A stretch of 64,000 nucleotides of DNA from Croceicoccus bisphenolivorans (GCF_001634625.1 NZ_LRSE01000006.1:69715-133714), one strand, 5' to 3'. Numbered from the stretch's first letter, positions 49,178 through 60,669 are shown. Notes: generated from the sequence alone by a model not told the origin. A program made the numbers and translations.

Positions 49178-49234
49178 CTTGCCGAATTTCCTTTCAATTA
49201 CAGGCTGAAGGGCCGCAGACGGGGATGGCAAGAC

Positions 49235-51409
49235 ATGGCTGAAGATGTCGCCGTTCCAACCGCGGGCGGACCGCCTGAGCGCGCTCCGTTACCTTCGCAG
49301 GTGCGGCAATGGGGAAGCTTGCGCGATTTGTCCAGTGCGACATGCTGGGAGTCGGCTCTCGCCAGCCGGCCGTTCGAGCGTATGCCCTGGCTCGCGGTTG
49401 CCATGCTGGCCGGCATCCTGTGCTGGTTCGCTTTGCCGGCACCGCCCGAATGGCTCGTTTTCGTGGGGATTTGCGGCATCGCCGCGGGCAGCGCATTGGC
49501 ACTGCTCGATCCGGAGAGGTTTCCCCATCTTCGTGCTGCGGTGGCGGCCACGGCTTTCGTGATGGCTGCCGGAACGGTGCTGATCTGGACCCGGTCCGAC
49601 CTGATCGGCACGCGGCCGATCGGCAATCCTGTGTCAGGCGAAATTACCTTCAAGGTGCTGGAGCGTCAGGAACGCAGGGGCGGAACAAAATTGCGGATCG
49701 TGACGGATCAGGTCGCCAACCGGCCAGCCGTAGCATACGTCAACGTGCGCGAAGCATTCGACACCGAAGGACTGCGCGAAGGTGCCATTGTCCGGGCGCG
49801 CGTTCGCCTTATCCCGCCGCAAAGGGCGGTCGTGCCGGGGGCCTATGATCCGGCGCGGGCGGCCTGGTTCGATGGTATTGCGGGATCGGGCTCCCTGCTG
49901 GCCGCCCCCGAAATCCTGGTTTCCGGCAACGGGGCGGCGCGCGCCACCAGCCGTTCCGACCTGTCGCGGGAAGTGCGGCAGCGGATGACGGAAACAGGCG
50001 CCAGCGCCTCGGCTGCGGCAATCGGGGCAACGCTGCTGACAGGGGACCGCACCGGCATTGCCGAAGCCGACGGTCAGGCGATGCGCGATGCCGGTCTTGC
50101 GCATCTGTTGTCGATCAGCGGGCTGCATGTCGGCGCAGTCGTCGCGATGGTCTGGTTCGTTGCCATGCGCGGGCTGGCGCTATGGCCTTGGCTTGCCTTG
50201 CGCATTCCGCTTCCGCTCGTCGCTTCGGTTCTGTCTGCCTTTGGCGGCATCGGCTATACCTTGGTGACGGGTGCAGCCTTTCCGACGATCCGGGCCTGTC
50301 TTGCGGCGATGCTCGTGCTGGCGGCTCTCGCCATCGGGCGACAGGCGCTTTCCATGCGGCTCATCGCGGTTGCGGCGATCTGCGTGCTCCTGTTCTGGCC
50401 GGAAGCTGCCATTTCGGCTAGCTTCCAGCTCAGTTTCGCGGCCGTCATGGCCATCGTGGCGCTCCACAACGCGGAACCGGTGGCGCGCTTTCGTGATCGG
50501 ATGCGGGACAGGGGCGGGCTGGAGCGAGGGGTTTGCTGGCTGGGATTGCTGCTCCTTACCGGCCTTGCGGTCGAACTGACCCTGATGCCGCTTGTCCTGT
50601 TCCACTTCCAAAGGGCGGGAATCTATGGCGCAGCTGTCAATCTGATCGCTATCCCGCTCACGACGTTTGCGATTCTCCCGCTCCTCATTGCGGCTGCATT
50701 GGCCAGCGCCGCAGGGTTGGGCTGGCCGTTCTGGGGTGTCGCCGGACGGGCGATCGATTTCCTGCTGCAGCTTGCCCATGGCGCTGCGGATATCCCCGGT
50801 TCCGTTATCGGTTCACCCGATGTGCCGTTCATCATACTCGGCTTGATCGTCGCAGGAGGTTTCTGGCTCGCTCTCTGGTCAGGGCGGGCGAGACTTTTTG
50901 GCTTGGTGCCGGTCGTGGTGGGTGTTCTTGCGATGGCGTTGAACACCGGTCCGGACTTGCTGGTAAGCGGCGATGGCCGCCATGTTGCGCTGCGTGGCCC
51001 GTCAGAAGCCGTGTTCTCGCTTCGCCAGTCGGACAGCTTCGACCTGCAGATGATGCTGGAACGTCTCGGCATCGACACCGAGACTGGAAACGAGCATATA
51101 CGTTCAATCCGGGATTGGCCGAACGCAACCTGCAACGACGATTTCTGCAGCCTTCAGGCTGGTGACCCACAGCATCCCGTCAGACTGCTGGTCGCGATGA
51201 ACCGGTTGCCGGTCGGTGGCTCTGAACTTGCCGAGGCGTGCGCACGGAGTGACATCGTCATATCCGAACGGGTGCTGCCCGACGCTTGCAATCCGCGATG
51301 GGACAAGCTGGACGGGCGGAAACTTTCGCGCCGGGGCGGTGCATCCATCGATTTCGACGCGCGGACGATCAGCCATGTCCGGCCCACAGGGGACCGGCAT
51401 GGCTGGTAA
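49235..51409 (+). CDS. comEC: ComEC/Rec2 family DNA uptake channel protein
   Basis: A 724-residue polytopic membrane protein. After two N-terminal helices and the OB-like periplasmic domain (about 110-230), the competence domain shows [15 protein letters not shown] and [21 protein letters not shown]. The C-terminal metallo-beta-lactamase-like domain is short and appears to lack the HxHxDH signature. It carries single-stranded DNA across the inner membrane during transformation. It is divergent from gltX and convergent with lexA. Confidence 0.9.
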   Translation: MAEDVAVPTAGGPPERAPLPSQVRQWGSLRDLSSATCWESALASRPFERMPWLAVAMLAGILCWFALPAPPEWLVFVGICGIAAGSALALLDPERFPHLRAAVAATAFVMAAGTVLIWTRSDLIGTRPIGNPVSGEITFKVLERQERRGGTKLRIVTDQVANRPAVAYVNVREAFDTEGLREGAIVRARVRLIPPQRAVVPGAYDPARAAWFDGIAGSGSLLAAPEILVSGNGAARATSRSDLSREVRQRMTETGASASAAAIGATLLTGDRTGIAEADGQAMRDAGLAHLLSISGLHVGAVVAMVWFVAMRGLALWPWLALRIPLPLVASVLSAFGGIGYTLVTGAAFPTIRACLAAMLVLAALAIGRQALSMRLIAVAAICVLLFWPEAAISASFQLSFAAVMAIVALHNAEPVARFRDRMRDRGGLERGVCWLGLLLLTGLAVELTLMPLVLFHFQRAGIYGAAVNLIAIPLTTFAILPLLIAAALASAAGLGWPFWGVAGRAIDFLLQLAHGAADIPGSVIGSPDVPFIILGLIVAGGFWLALWSGRARLFGLVPVVVGVLAMALNTGPDLLVSGDGRHVALRGPSEAVFSLRQSDSFDLQMMLERLGIDTETGNEHIRSIRDWPNATCNDDFCSLQAGDPQHPVRLLVAMNRLPVGGSELAEACARSDIVISERVLPDACNPRWDKLDGRKLSRRGGASIDFDARTISHVRPTGDRHGW

Positions 51410-51415
51410 CGTCCA

Positions 51416-52096
51416 TCAATGATAGCGGCGCAGCAGTCCTGCCAGCCGGCCCTGAACCTGCACATCGCCCGGCGCGTAGATTTGCGGTTCGTACGTTGCG
51501 TTAGCGGGATCGAGCCGGACCATGCCGTTTTCGCGGTGAAGGTATTTGAGCGTCGCTTCCTCGCCCCGCACCAGCGCGACCACGATCTCTCCATCGCGCG
51601 CCACGTCGGTCTTGCGGACAAGCGCGAAGTCGCCGTCGAAAATACCTGCCTCGATCATCGAGTCACCCGAAACCTCCAGTGCGTAATGTTCGCCTGAGCC
51701 AAGCAGGGCGGCAGGAACGGGAAGGGTCTGGGTGTCTTCCAACGCCTCTATCGGGACGCCGGCGGCGATGCGGCCGTGTAGCGGAATCTCGATCACGTCG
51801 TTGGCAGCGGACGGCGGCGGAGCCTTCGCCTTCGGCATTTCGACCACGTTTGACGGTGCCGCACGGCTCGTGCCGGTCACGTCGTTAGGCTGCCGGATGA
51901 TTTCAAGCGCCCGGGCACGGTTGGCAAGCCTGCGGATGAAACCCCGTTCTTCCAGTGCGGAGATCAGGCGGTGGACACCCGATTTCGACTTCAGATCAAG
52001 CGCTTCCTTCATCTCCTCGAACGAGGGAGAGATGCCCGATTCCTCAAGCCGGCTCTGGATGAACAGGAGCAGTTCGTGCTGCTTTCGCGTAAGCAT
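51416..52096 (-). CDS. lexA: LexA repressor
   Basis: A 226-residue SOS repressor and S24 peptidase. The winged helix (1-70) includes [23 protein letters not shown]; the cleavage site is [10 protein letters not shown], the Ser is in [13 protein letters not shown], and the Lys is in EEATLKYLH. RecA-stimulated self-cleavage relieves repression of DNA repair genes. The start ATG at 52096 follows its own operator by 31 bases. Confidence 0.97.
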   Translation of the reverse strand: MLTRKQHELLLFIQSRLEESGISPSFEEMKEALDLKSKSGVHRLISALEERGFIRRLANRARALEIIRQPNDVTGTSRAAPSNVVEMPKAKAPPPSAANDVIEIPLHGRIAAGVPIEALEDTQTLPVPAALLGSGEHYALEVSGDSMIEAGIFDGDFALVRKTDVARDGEIVVALVRGEEATLKYLHRENGMVRLDPANATYEPQIYAPGDVQVQGRLAGLLRRYH

Positions 52097-52127
52097 GTCG
52101 CGTAGTCCTTCTGCATCGTTCCCATGC

Positions 52128-52170
52128 GAACGAACGAAGAACAATTATGAAACAAAATCGGTCCCGTCAA
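52128..52170 (-). promoter_or_regulatory. lexA promoter with autoregulatory LexA box
   Basis: On the minus strand, TTGACG (52165-52170) and CATAAT (52144-52149) form a -35/-10 pair with a 15-base spacer. Overlapping the expected start of transcription is GTTC-TTCGTTC-GTTC (52128-52142), a perfect match to the alphaproteobacterial LexA consensus GTTC-N7-GTTC. It lies in the 85-base gap between moeA and lexA, so lexA has its own SOS-controlled promoter. Confidence 0.88.
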
Positions 52171-52181
52171 GTCGTGACGGT

Positions 52182-53366
52182 TCAGATGTGAATGACTTCC
52201 ACGACGGTACCCGGTTCGCATGCCGGCGCGAACAGGGGGCGGTATATCAGCGCGTCGGCATGCGCGATGGCGTGCAGGGCGCCGCTGTCCTGTACCGGCA
52301 GGACGCGGATGTCGCCTGCGTCTATTTCTGCCCGTATAAACTCCGCTCGCTTGCCGGTTTTGGGCAGGGCGGATGTGCAGGTCTGGCGGACCATGACGGG
52401 CAGCGGTGCGGAAGCACCCATCAATGCCCGCACGTAGGGCAGAGCGAAAAGGTGGGCTGTCACGAACGCAGATACCGGATTGCCGGGCAGGCCGATAATG
52501 ACCTGCGATCCGCGTTTTGCGACCATGATCGGCTTGCCGGGTTTTATGGCCACGCGCCAGAAGTCGACCTCTGCGCCGATTGCCTCCAGCGCAGGGCGGA
52601 CCAGATCGTGATCGCCGACGGAAGCGCCGCCGCTTGTGATCACCAGATCGACATCGGCAACCCGTTCGAACGCTGCAATGATCTGGTCCAGCCGGTCCGG
52701 TACGGGGTCGCTGCCCGTGACATCGCATGGCATGCCGGCCAGCATCGCCATCAGCATCGGACCGTTGCTGGCCGGTATCTGGCCCGATGCCAGAGGATTG
52801 CCGGCGGCAACCAGTTCGTCACCGGTATCGATGATTGCGATTTTCGGCGGGACGTGGACCGGCACAGTCGCATGACCCGCACCGATCGCAAGGGCGAGGG
52901 CACCGGCGGTAACGCTGTCGCCTCTATGCAGCACGGTTGCCCCTTCGCGAAAGTCCAGCCCGACAGGCCGGATATGCCGGTTTAGCGGTCGGGGCGGGTC
53001 GCCCGCGAAGGCCAATTCGCTTGCACTGACCGTGCATTGTTCTTGTACCAGCACGGCATCCGCGCCGTCCGGCACGATTGCGCCTGTAGAAATCCGCACA
53101 GCCTGTCCGGCAGTGACCGTTCCGTCATAGGGGTACCCCGCCGCGCTTTCCCCCGCGATGCGCCATGGTCCGGGCATGTCCGACCCGCGGATGGCCCAGC
53201 CATCCATTGCTGAGAGCGGGTGCGCGGGCTGCGTCCGCCGGGCTGTCAGATCGCTTGCCAGATAATGGCCGAGAGCCTGCTGGACGGGAAGGTCGAGCAC
53301 CGGCCCGGGCCGGGCGAGTGAAATCAGGCGGTCCTGCGCGGCACCCAGATCGAGCAGTTCGCTCAA
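52182..53366 (-). CDS. moeA: Molybdopterin molybdotransferase
   Basis: A 394-residue Moe[10 protein letters not shown], the [14 protein letters not shown] segment and [11 protein letters not shown] are family hallmarks, with AMDGWAIRG in the N-terminal domain. It inserts molybdate into adenylated molybdopterin. The likely start is TTG at 53366, overlapping the moaC stop as TTGA; the open frame upstream of this is inside moaC. Confidence 0.93.
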   Translation of the reverse strand: MSELLDLGAAQDRLISLARPGPVLDLPVQQALGHYLASDLTARRTQPAHPLSAMDGWAIRGSDMPGPWRIAGESAAGYPYDGTVTAGQAVRISTGAIVPDGADAVLVQEQCTVSASELAFAGDPPRPLNRHIRPVGLDFREGATVLHRGDSVTAGALALAIGAGHATVPVHVPPKIAIIDTGDELVAAGNPLASGQIPASNGPMLMAMLAGMPCDVTGSDPVPDRLDQIIAAFERVADVDLVITSGGASVGDHDLVRPALEAIGAEVDFWRVAIKPGKPIMVAKRGSQVIIGLPGNPVSAFVTAHLFALPYVRALMGASAPLPVMVRQTCTSALPKTGKRAEFIRAEIDAGDIRVLPVQDSGALHAIAHADALIYRPLFAPACEPGTVVEVIHI

Positions 53367-53854
53367 ATCTCGATGCCCTCGCAGCCTTCGGCGCGCCAGC
53401 GGCCCGATTTGCCGCCATCCTTCGCCAGCAGCCGCACGCCGGTGATCACCATCGCCTTGTCGATGGCCTTTGCCATGTCGTAGATTGTGAGGAGTGCGAT
53501 GGAAGCTGCTATAATTGCTTCCATTTCTACACCGGTTTTCGCCGATGTACGGGCGATGGCGGAAACCGCGATCCCATTTTCGCCGAACTCGAATTCGACA
53601 GTAACGCCGTCGATCGGCAGCGGATGGCACAGGGGGATGAGGTCGCCTGTGCGCTTGGCTGCCATGATCCCCGCAATCCGCGCAGTGGCGAGTACGTCGC
53701 CCTTTTTCACCGTGCCTTCGCGAATGGCCGAAAGAGCTTCGGCAGACATGCCGATGCTGCCTGTCGCGAGAGCCGCGCGGCGCGTGACCGGCTTTTCGCC
53801 GACATCGACCATGCGGGCATTGCCTGCGTCGTCGAGGTGGGTAAGGCGGCTCAT
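53363..53854 (-). CDS. moaC: Cyclic pyranopterin monophosphate synthase accessory/MoaC
   Basis: A 163-residue MoaC with [27 protein letters not shown] and [11 protein letters not shown], which together form the active site. It acts after MoaA in making cyclic pyranopterin monophosphate, the first step of the molybdenum cofactor pathway. ATG 53854 overlaps the trpC stop; the frame upstream of it is inside trpC. Confidence 0.95.
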   Translation of the reverse strand: MSRLTHLDDAGNARMVDVGEKPVTRRAALATGSIGMSAEALSAIREGTVKKGDVLATARIAGIMAAKRTGDLIPLCHPLPIDGVTVEFEFGENGIAVSAIARTSAKTGVEMEAIIAASIALLTIYDMAKAIDKAMVITGVRLLAKDGGKSGRWRAEGCEGIEI

Positions 53855-54684
53855 GCGCGGCCCGTCAGTAGGAGTTTCGTTGCCTGCTCGACATCGGCCT
53901 GGCGCATCAGGCTTTCGCCGACCAGGAATGTTCGCACACCGGCACTTGCAAGGCGAAGGCAATCGTCGTGCGAATTGATCCCGCTCTCGCCGACGATCAG
54001 GCTGCCTTCCGGCGCAAGCGGAGCAAGCCGTTCGGTATTGCCGAGATCGGTGACGAAAGTCCGCAGATCGCGGTTGTTCACGCCGATCAGGCGCGAACGC
54101 AGCCGCGATGCGCGTTCCATCTCTTCCTCGTCGTGCACTTCGACCAGGACATCCATGCCGCGTTCGATGGCAGCGGCCTCGATCTCCGCCATCAGCGAGT
54201 CTTCCAGGGCCGCGACGATGATCAGGATGGCGTCGGCGCCGATCGCCCGCGCCTCTGCCACTTGCCACGGATCGACCATGAAATCCTTGCGAAGGACCGG
54301 AAGCGTGCAGGCGCCGCGCGCCGCGACGAGGAAATCTTCATGCCCCTGGAAATAAGGCGCATCGGTCAGCACGGACAGGCAGGTGGCCCCGCCGGCGGCG
54401 TAATCGCGCGCATGTTTCGGGGGATCGAAATCGTCTCTTATCAATCCCTTGGAAGGCGAAGCTTTCTTCACTTCTGCGATCAGTGCAAAGCCGTCTGCCG
54501 CGGCCTGTCGCAAGCGTGCTTCAAACCCGCGCGGCGGTTCGAGCGACTTTGCCGCTTCGTCCAGTTCGCTGATCGAACGCGCGGACTTGCGCCCGGCAAC
54601 TTCGCCGCGCTTCGTGTCGCAGATTTCGACCAGCTTGTTGGGCATGGTCATGGCAGTGGGCGTCCTTCCGGTCATTTCAGGCAT
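53851..54684 (-). CDS. trpC: Indole-3-glycerol phosphate synthase
   Basis: A 277-residue TIM barrel: [34 protein letters not shown] and IVGESGIN carry the catalytic and phosphate-binding residues. It converts carboxyphenylamino-deoxyribulose phosphate to indole glycerol phosphate. Several ATGs lie near the start (54684, 54675, 54651, 54645); the first two overlap or adjoin the trpD stop, so coupled translation favours one of them. Confidence 0.95.
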   Translation of the reverse strand: MPEMTGRTPTAMTMPNKLVEICDTKRGEVAGRKSARSISELDEAAKSLEPPRGFEARLRQAAADGFALIAEVKKASPSKGLIRDDFDPPKHARDYAAGGATCLSVLTDAPYFQGHEDFLVAARGACTLPVLRKDFMVDPWQVAEARAIGADAILIIVAALEDSLMAEIEAAAIERGMDVLVEVHDEEEMERASRLRSRLIGVNNRDLRTFVTDLGNTERLAPLAPEGSLIVGESGINSHDDCLRLASAGVRTFLVGESLMRQADVEQATKLLLTGRA

Positions 54685-55648
54685 CTGCCTTCACGGTCGA
54701 TATCCAGCAATCGAGCAGCGCCTTGGCAAGGCCCTTGTCGATTGTCTCGGCAGCTTCCTCGGCACCGGCGCGAAGGTCATCGACCTCTCCGGCCAGCCAC
54801 AGGGCCGCTGCCGAATTCAGGATCACGGCATCGCGATAGGCGCTTTTTTCTCCCATCAGCAGAACGCGCAAGGCATCGGCATTGTACTGCGGGTCGCCGC
54901 CCTTGATCGCATCGAGCGGGTGGCGGATAAGTCCGGCATCTTCGGGCAAGATTTGTGCCGGTACGTCGAAACCGATACCTTCGATCCGGCTTGGGCCCGC
55001 GATGGACAGTTCGTCCAGCCCTTCCATGCCTGACACGACGAGTGCGCGTTCGGTGCCGAGCAGTCGCATCGCTTCGGTATAGACGGGGACAAGTTCGGGG
55101 CGGGCGACACCGACCAGTTGGCGCGTAACCCTGGCAGGGTTGGCCAGCGGTCCGGTGAGATTGAAGATTGTCCTGCGGCCAAGTGCCTTGCGGATCGGGG
55201 CGATGCGGGCAAGCGCGGGATGATGACGCTGGGCGAAGAGGAACGCGATGCCAAGGTCGGGCAAGGTCCGTTCCGCATCAATCCCCGCTCGGGCGAGGTC
55301 CAGCCCCAGCGTTTCAAGCGTGTCGGCACCGCCGGCCTTGCTGGATGCGGCCCGGTTGCCGTGTTTCGCCACCGGCACGCCGCACGCGGCGACGACCAGC
55401 GCGACCGCGGTGGATACGTTCAGGCTGTGCTGCCCGTCGCCGCCGGTGCCGCAAACGTCGATGGCGTTGGCCGGAGCATCGACAGTGAGCATTCGTGCCC
55501 GCATCGCGCTGACTGCGCCGGCGATCTCTTCCGCTGTTTCGCCCTTTTCCGCGATTTCGACGAGCAGTGCCGAAATCTCTTCATCGGGCATCATTCCGTC
55601 GAGCATGCGCCCGAACAGCGCCTCCGTCTCGGCCATGGAATAGCTCAT
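54677..55648 (-). CDS. trpD: Anthranilate phosphoribosyltransferase
   Basis: A 323-residue enzyme with [32 protein letters not shown] and [11 protein letters not shown], the phosphoribosyl and anthranilate binding loops. ATG 55648 overlaps the trpG stop by four bases; the open frame extends 9 codons further but those lie within trpG. Confidence 0.96.
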   Translation of the reverse strand: MSYSMAETEALFGRMLDGMMPDEEISALLVEIAEKGETAEEIAGAVSAMRARMLTVDAPANAIDVCGTGGDGQHSLNVSTAVALVVAACGVPVAKHGNRAASSKAGGADTLETLGLDLARAGIDAERTLPDLGIAFLFAQRHHPALARIAPIRKALGRRTIFNLTGPLANPARVTRQLVGVARPELVPVYTEAMRLLGTERALVVSGMEGLDELSIAGPSRIEGIGFDVPAQILPEDAGLIRHPLDAIKGGDPQYNADALRVLLMGEKSAYRDAVILNSAAALWLAGEVDDLRAGAEEAAETIDKGLAKALLDCWISTVKADA

Positions 55649-56259
55649 GCCGGGACCTTTGCGTCGATGCCGCATACGGCAAGGAAATTGGCGAGCATGG
55701 CGTGGCCGTGCTGGGTCGCGATGCTTTCGGGATGGAACTGCACGCCGTGGATCGGCAGTTCGGCATGGCGGAAGCCCATTGCATGCGTGCCATCGTCATC
55801 GGGGCGCGGCGTTGTGGCGTTGACCAGCAGGGAGGCGGGAATGTCCTCTACCACCAGCGAATGGTAGCGGGTGGCGATGAACGGCGTTGGCAATCCGGCG
55901 AATACGCCGGTGCCATCATGATCGACGGGGCTCGTCTTGCCATGCATCAGCCCGCCGCGGACGACAGTGCCGCCGAAATGCTGCCCGATCGACTGGTGGC
56001 CAAGGCACACGCCCAGCAGCGGCTTGCCCGCATCGGCGCAGGCGGCGACGAGGTCGAGGCTGATCCCGGCCTCGTTCGGGGTGCATGGGCCGGGGGAGAT
56101 CAGGTATCCGGCAGCCCCCGTCCTGATCGCATCGCCGGCGGTAATCGCGTCATTGCGCACGACATCGACCTCCGCGCCCATCTCCATCAGGTAGTGGACG
56201 AGGTTCCAGGTGAAGCTGTCGTAATTGTCGACAACGAGGATCTTGGCGTTCGCGTTCAT
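55645..56259 (-). CDS. trpG: Anthranilate synthase component II (glutamine amidotransferase)
   Basis: A 204-residue class I amidotransferase. The nucleophile Cys is in [13 protein letters not shown], and the His and Glu are in [26 protein letters not shown] is the N-terminal signature. It supplies ammonia to TrpE. The ATG at 56259 overlaps the stop of the broken glycosidase gene by four bases (ATGA). Confidence 0.96.
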   Translation of the reverse strand: MNANAKILVVDNYDSFTWNLVHYLMEMGAEVDVVRNDAITAGDAIRTGAAGYLISPGPCTPNEAGISLDLVAACADAGKPLLGVCLGHQSIGQHFGGTVVRGGLMHGKTSPVDHDGTGVFAGLPTPFIATRYHSLVVEDIPASLLVNATTPRPDDDGTHAMGFRHAELPIHGVQFHPESIATQHGHAMLANFLAVCGIDAKVPA

Positions 56260-57004
56260 TCTTTCGCCTTTGCCCGTTTGGTGGCCACGATCAAGGGGCC
56301 AAGCGGCGGTCCGCCATCGCGGCGACCGGTTGCAGGGGCCCAGAGAGCGGAAACCGCGCCGTCCAGATAGAGCGCATCCGGCGTTTTCGCCACGTCGCGA
56401 AAGAACCGCGCGAAGCGGCCGAAACTGACCAGATCGTCGCTGATGACGAAGTGTACCCGCCCCTGCGAATCGACACCCACGCCGTTTCGAAAGTGTGTTG
56501 AAGTGCCGTTTTCGGCGAAATCGGGATGCAGAGCATTGGCCCCGACTGGGTGGCGAAGGGCGGCGGCGTGGCCATTTCCAGCGTTGCAAAATGATCGCTG
56601 GTATCGACGTGCCATGTTCCGTTGCCGCCCCAGAACACGCCATTGGGGAGAAGGTGGAAATTGCCGGGGCCGTCGTTGCGGTTGAGGGGCGTTATTTCCT
56701 CGCCATCCTCCACGTACAACCCGATCGGCTGTCCGGCATCGTCGTACATGCCTGCGTTCATCGCCGCGATGACATGGGAAGCATCATCGCCCATGGATTG
56801 TTCCAGCGCGGCGAGGCTGCGCAGGGGGCTGCCGTCGGCTCCGTTCAGGCGCAGTGCGATTTCGGCGCTTCGCGGATCGACGATGCAGTGCGTGAACCTG
56901 CTGCTTTCGAAGACCTCTGAAGAGCAGGGGGCAGGCTCGGCCTCGGCAGGTTCCTGAGATGTGCAGGCTGCCAGTGCGAGAAGCACCGGCAAGGCCGCCT
57001 TCAC
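56256..57004 (-). pseudogene. Lipoprotein phosphodiester glycosidase (NAGPA-like), frameshifted
   Basis: The GTG at 57004 overlaps the trpE stop (GTGA) and opens a lipoprotein signal with lipobox LAAC. The NAGPA-type domain then shows [28 protein letters not shown] and ATQSGPML. Near 56530-56545 the frame breaks. The homologous continuation, [19 protein letters not shown] to [18 protein letters not shown], is in the frame one base earlier and ends at 56256, overlapping trpG as an intact gene would. A deletion of 3n+1 bases just after QSGPML, where family members normally have a few more residues, explains it. A sequencing error is the alternative. Confidence 0.82.
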
Positions 57005-58524
57005 TGTCCGTAACCCGATTCGCCCGCAACGCGCAGCGCTTCGCGCGCGGCGGCGACAAGCGCGCCGGCCTTCGCCTCGCACTCGCGCTGTTCGTATTCG
57101 GGATTGCTGTCGGCCACGATCCCGGCACCGGCCTGAACGTGCATCACGCCGTCTTTCACCAGTGCGGTGCGCAAGACGATGCAACTGTCGACCGAACCGT
57201 CGGGGGAGAAATATCCCACGCCGCCGGCATAGGCGCCGCGTGTTTCCGGCTCCAGCTCCGCAATGATCTGGCAGGCGCGCACTTTCGGCGCCCCGCTGAC
57301 CGTGCCGGCGGGAAATCCCGCGAACATCGCGTCGACCGCATCGTGCGAGGGGTCGAGTTCACCCACCACGTTCGACACGATGTGCATGACATGGCTGTAG
57401 TGTTCGACCGTGTAGCTGTCCGTCACCCGCACGGTGCCCGCCTTCGCCACGCGGCCCACGTCATTGCGGCCAAGGTCGAGCAGCATCAGGTGTTCGGCCC
57501 GTTCCTTGGGATCGGCCAGCAGGCTTTCCTTGTTCGCACGGTCCTCTGTCGCATCCTTGCCGCGCGGGCGGGTGCCGGCAATCGGGCGGATCGTGACTTC
57601 GCCATCACGAACGCGGACAAGGATTTCCGGGCTCGATCCGATCAGCGCGAAGCCGGGCAGGTCGAGGAAATAGAGGAACGGCGAAGGGTTCACACGCCGC
57701 AATGCGCGATAAAGCGCCAGCGGGGGCAGGGGAAACGGCGTGGAAAACCGCTGGGCGAGGACGACCTGAAAGATGTCGCCCGCCGTGATGTAGTCCTTCG
57801 CCTTCAGCACCATCTCGCGATAGCGCCCCGGTTCGAGGTTCGGGTTGAGCGCCGGTTCCGGCACGTCGGAGAGGTCTGCGGTGTCCGGTATGCGCGCCGC
57901 GGCAAGGCGGGCGAGGCAATCGTCGATCCGTTCGCGCGCACGGTCAACCGCATCGTCCGGTGTCTGCTCTCCCGGCCAGATCGGGGCGATACAGAACAGC
58001 GCGTCCTTCAACCGGTCGAACACGAGCACGAGGGCAGGGCGCACGAACAACATGTCCGGTACGTCGAGCGGGTTTGATGGCGGCCTGCCGATGGTCGGTT
58101 CGACCAGTGCAATTGTCTCGTACCCGAAATAGCCGACGAGGCAGGACAGGGCCGCGGGCAGCGGTTCGGGAACGTCGAACCGGCATTCCTCCACCAGGTT
58201 GCGCAACGCCGTCAGCGGATCGGCGTCGAGCGCGTCGAAACGCTGGCGATCATCGCGCCATTCGCGGTTGATTTCCGCAGACTGTCCGTTCGCGCGGAAC
58301 ACGAGATCGGGGTCCAGGCCCAGCAGGCTGTAACGCCCGCGGATTTCCCCGCCTTCGACGGATTCCAGAAGGAAATCGCCGCGCCCCGGTTCGATCAGCT
58401 TTACCGCCGCGGCAACCGGTGTGTCGCAATCGGCGACGACCTGCCGCCAGACGACACCGGGCCTTCCGGCTTCAAGCTGCGCCTTCGCTTGGGCGTCCCA
58501 TTCCCGATCGGCCACAGTTGACAT
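57001..58524 (-). CDS. trpE: Anthranilate synthase component I
   Basis: A 507-residue chorismate-utilising enzyme. FLLESVEGG near residue 50 belongs to the tryptophan feedback site, and PIAGTRPRG, GRNDVGRVAK, SGAPKVRACQI and GAGIVADSNPEYE are the chorismate and magnesium-binding motifs. It makes anthranilate with TrpG. It sits nine bases after ppiD, so the trp genes may be transcribed from upstream of ppiD. Confidence 0.96.
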   Translation of the reverse strand: MSTVADREWDAQAKAQLEAGRPGVVWRQVVADCDTPVAAAVKLIEPGRGDFLLESVEGGEIRGRYSLLGLDPDLVFRANGQSAEINREWRDDRQRFDALDADPLTALRNLVEECRFDVPEPLPAALSCLVGYFGYETIALVEPTIGRPPSNPLDVPDMLFVRPALVLVFDRLKDALFCIAPIWPGEQTPDDAVDRARERIDDCLARLAAARIPDTADLSDVPEPALNPNLEPGRYREMVLKAKDYITAGDIFQVVLAQRFSTPFPLPPLALYRALRRVNPSPFLYFLDLPGFALIGSSPEILVRVRDGEVTIRPIAGTRPRGKDATEDRANKESLLADPKERAEHLMLLDLGRNDVGRVAKAGTVRVTDSYTVEHYSHVMHIVSNVVGELDPSHDAVDAMFAGFPAGTVSGAPKVRACQIIAELEPETRGAYAGGVGYFSPDGSVDSCIVLRTALVKDGVMHVQAGAGIVADSNPEYEQRECEAKAGALVAAAREALRVAGESGYGQ

Positions 58525-58533
58525 CTCCGGCTA

Positions 58534-60462
58534 TCAGCGATTGCCGACAAGCTGGTCGATGACCGCCTTGATCGCGGTATCGTTCCGGCTCACACCGACG
58601 TCTGCGATGATGGCCTGGGTCAGCTGTTCGCCCAGTTCGCCGCCGATCTGCGGACCGAGTTGACGGCGCGTTGCCAGCACCAGCGGATCGTCCGCGGCAA
58701 CGTCCTGCGTCACGATGTCGTCGAGGTCGACGATCATCCAGCCCAGATTGCGCGGCGCTTCCAGCTTTTTGGTCGAACCCTTGGCCATCGTGAACATCAG
58801 GGCCAGCGGAGCGGGCACTTCGCGGCCGCTGCCCATCAGTGCCTGACGGCTGAGGTCGATGTTGTCGACAGGCGGCATCGGCTTGCCGACCAGCTTCATC
58901 GCTTCTGCCGGCGACTTGCCCTGACGGATTGCGGCAAGCACCTTGTCGGCAGCTGCGGCGGCCTGCTTCGAGCCTTCTTTCAAACGGTAGTCGCGATCGA
59001 GGATCGGCTTGATCTCGGCAAACGGCGGCGGCGCGCTGGCCGTCACCTTGCCCGGCGCATAGATGATGTAGGACTGGCCGTCGGCAGCGATGGCGATCTG
59101 CGGATCGCTATCCTCGCTCATTGCGAATGCAGCCGGTACGATGCGCAACACCTGCGGATCGGGAGCAGCGCCGTTCGCGAAAGGATTGCCATTGGCCAGC
59201 AACGGCGCGGTCGTGGCAACTTCCTTACCGAAAGAGCGGGCGATTTCGGCAAGGCTGGCGCCGCTGTTCAGCTCCTCTTCCGCCTTGGCCGCACGGTCGG
59301 CAAGGGCGCGGTTGCGCTTTTCCTCGGTGATGGTCGCGGCGATCTCGTCGCGCACCTGCGCAAGGCTGCGCTCGTTGGTGCGCGTAACCGCATCAACCCG
59401 CAGGAGATACCAGCCGAGCGGCCCCTTGACCGGTCCGGCGATGGTGCCTTCCTTCGCTTCATAGGCGGCCTGCGTCACTGCGGGGGAAGTCTTGGCTGAC
59501 AGGTCGGCCCTGTCGGCGGCAACGATCTGCGTGGTCGACAGGCCCTTGCCTTGCGCCACCGCGCCCATCTGTGAAGGGCTGGTGATTTCGGCCAGAACCG
59601 CCTTTGCGGCAGGTTCGGTCGGCAGGACCAGCTGGGTCAGCGTGCGCCCTTCCTTGCCGCTATATACGGCGCGGTTCTGTTCGTAACGGGCAGCGATTTC
59701 CGCATCGGTAGCGGTCACGCCTTCAAGCCCGCTCTTGTCGAGAACGGCAAACCGGATGGTGCGGCGTTCCGGCAAGGAATAGCGTGCACGGTTGGAGGCA
59801 AGATAGGACTGCAGCAGCTTGTCGGTGACCTTTACGTCCTTGGCAAAAGCCTCGGACGGGATCAGCGCGACCGAACCCTTGCGCGTTTCGTTGAGCAGCT
59901 TGGCATACTGGCGGGCAATCTTTTCCGGCATCGCAGTGCCGATCTGCGCGGGCACCAGTGTCATGCGCGCGGCAAGACCCTGTCCAAGATCGGTGCGCAG
60001 CAGTTTTTCGCTGATACCGCGCTGCTGCAGCGCGGCAGTGTACATTTCCTGGCTAAACTTGCCGTCCGGGCCCTGAAATGCGGGAATGTCCTTCAACTCG
60101 CTGCCGATCAGCGAATCCCCGATGCGCAGCCCGTGATCCAGCGCAAAGGCATAGATGGCCATGCGCTCGACCATGTTGTCGAGAACGCCGTCGCGACCGC
60201 CGCCGTCCAGGAACTGCTGCATCGTCAGCGTCGGATTTTCCTGTCTGGCCTGTTCAAAAGCACCATTCAGCGTTTCGCGATAGGTACTTGTGGAAATTTG
60301 CTGGTCGCCAACCGCGGCGACACGTTCGCCGCCGCCAATGCCGCCGAAACTGCCGCCGGTAATGTCCGCGCTGGCAAAGGCGAGAGCGATCACGCCGACA
60401 AAGGCAAGAGCCAGGAAAACGCCGATACGCGATTGGAAAAGCTTGCGAAAACCTTGGATCAT
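58534..60462 (-). CDS. ppiD: Peptidyl-prolyl isomerase / periplasmic chaperone PpiD
   Basis: A 642-residue SurA/PpiD-type protein: one N-terminal membrane anchor (about 13-32), an N-terminal chaperone region, then a parvulin-like domain around GTIAGPVKGPLGWYLLRVD. It helps fold outer membrane proteins as they leave the Sec translocon. The ATG at 60462 (MIQGFRKLF) was chosen; the upstream frame is Arg-rich and lacks a recognisable sequence. Confidence 0.9.
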   Translation of the reverse strand: MIQGFRKLFQSRIGVFLALAFVGVIALAFASADITGGSFGGIGGGERVAAVGDQQISTSTYRETLNGAFEQARQENPTLTMQQFLDGGGRDGVLDNMVERMAIYAFALDHGLRIGDSLIGSELKDIPAFQGPDGKFSQEMYTAALQQRGISEKLLRTDLGQGLAARMTLVPAQIGTAMPEKIARQYAKLLNETRKGSVALIPSEAFAKDVKVTDKLLQSYLASNRARYSLPERRTIRFAVLDKSGLEGVTATDAEIAARYEQNRAVYSGKEGRTLTQLVLPTEPAAKAVLAEITSPSQMGAVAQGKGLSTTQIVAADRADLSAKTSPAVTQAAYEAKEGTIAGPVKGPLGWYLLRVDAVTRTNERSLAQVRDEIAATITEEKRNRALADRAAKAEEELNSGASLAEIARSFGKEVATTAPLLANGNPFANGAAPDPQVLRIVPAAFAMSEDSDPQIAIAADGQSYIIYAPGKVTASAPPPFAEIKPILDRDYRLKEGSKQAAAAADKVLAAIRQGKSPAEAMKLVGKPMPPVDNIDLSRQALMGSGREVPAPLALMFTMAKGSTKKLEAPRNLGWMIVDLDDIVTQDVAADDPLVLATRRQLGPQIGGELGEQLTQAIIADVGVSRNDTAIKAVIDQLVGNR

Positions 60463-60669
60463 CGTTGTGCGGCCTGTTCGAATCCGGAAAATGGGGCGAC
60501 CGTCGGCCACCCGTTTGCGCAGCGCTCTAGACGGGTGGGCGCGCCGCTGCAACCAATCGGCCTCTCGTGCTTTGACAGGGGGGAGCGCATCGGCTAGCCG
60601 CCGCCCCGCTTGGGGAATGCTTTGGCATAGTGTGGTTCAGGCGGGGCATCGCAGTTAACAGAGGGGCTC

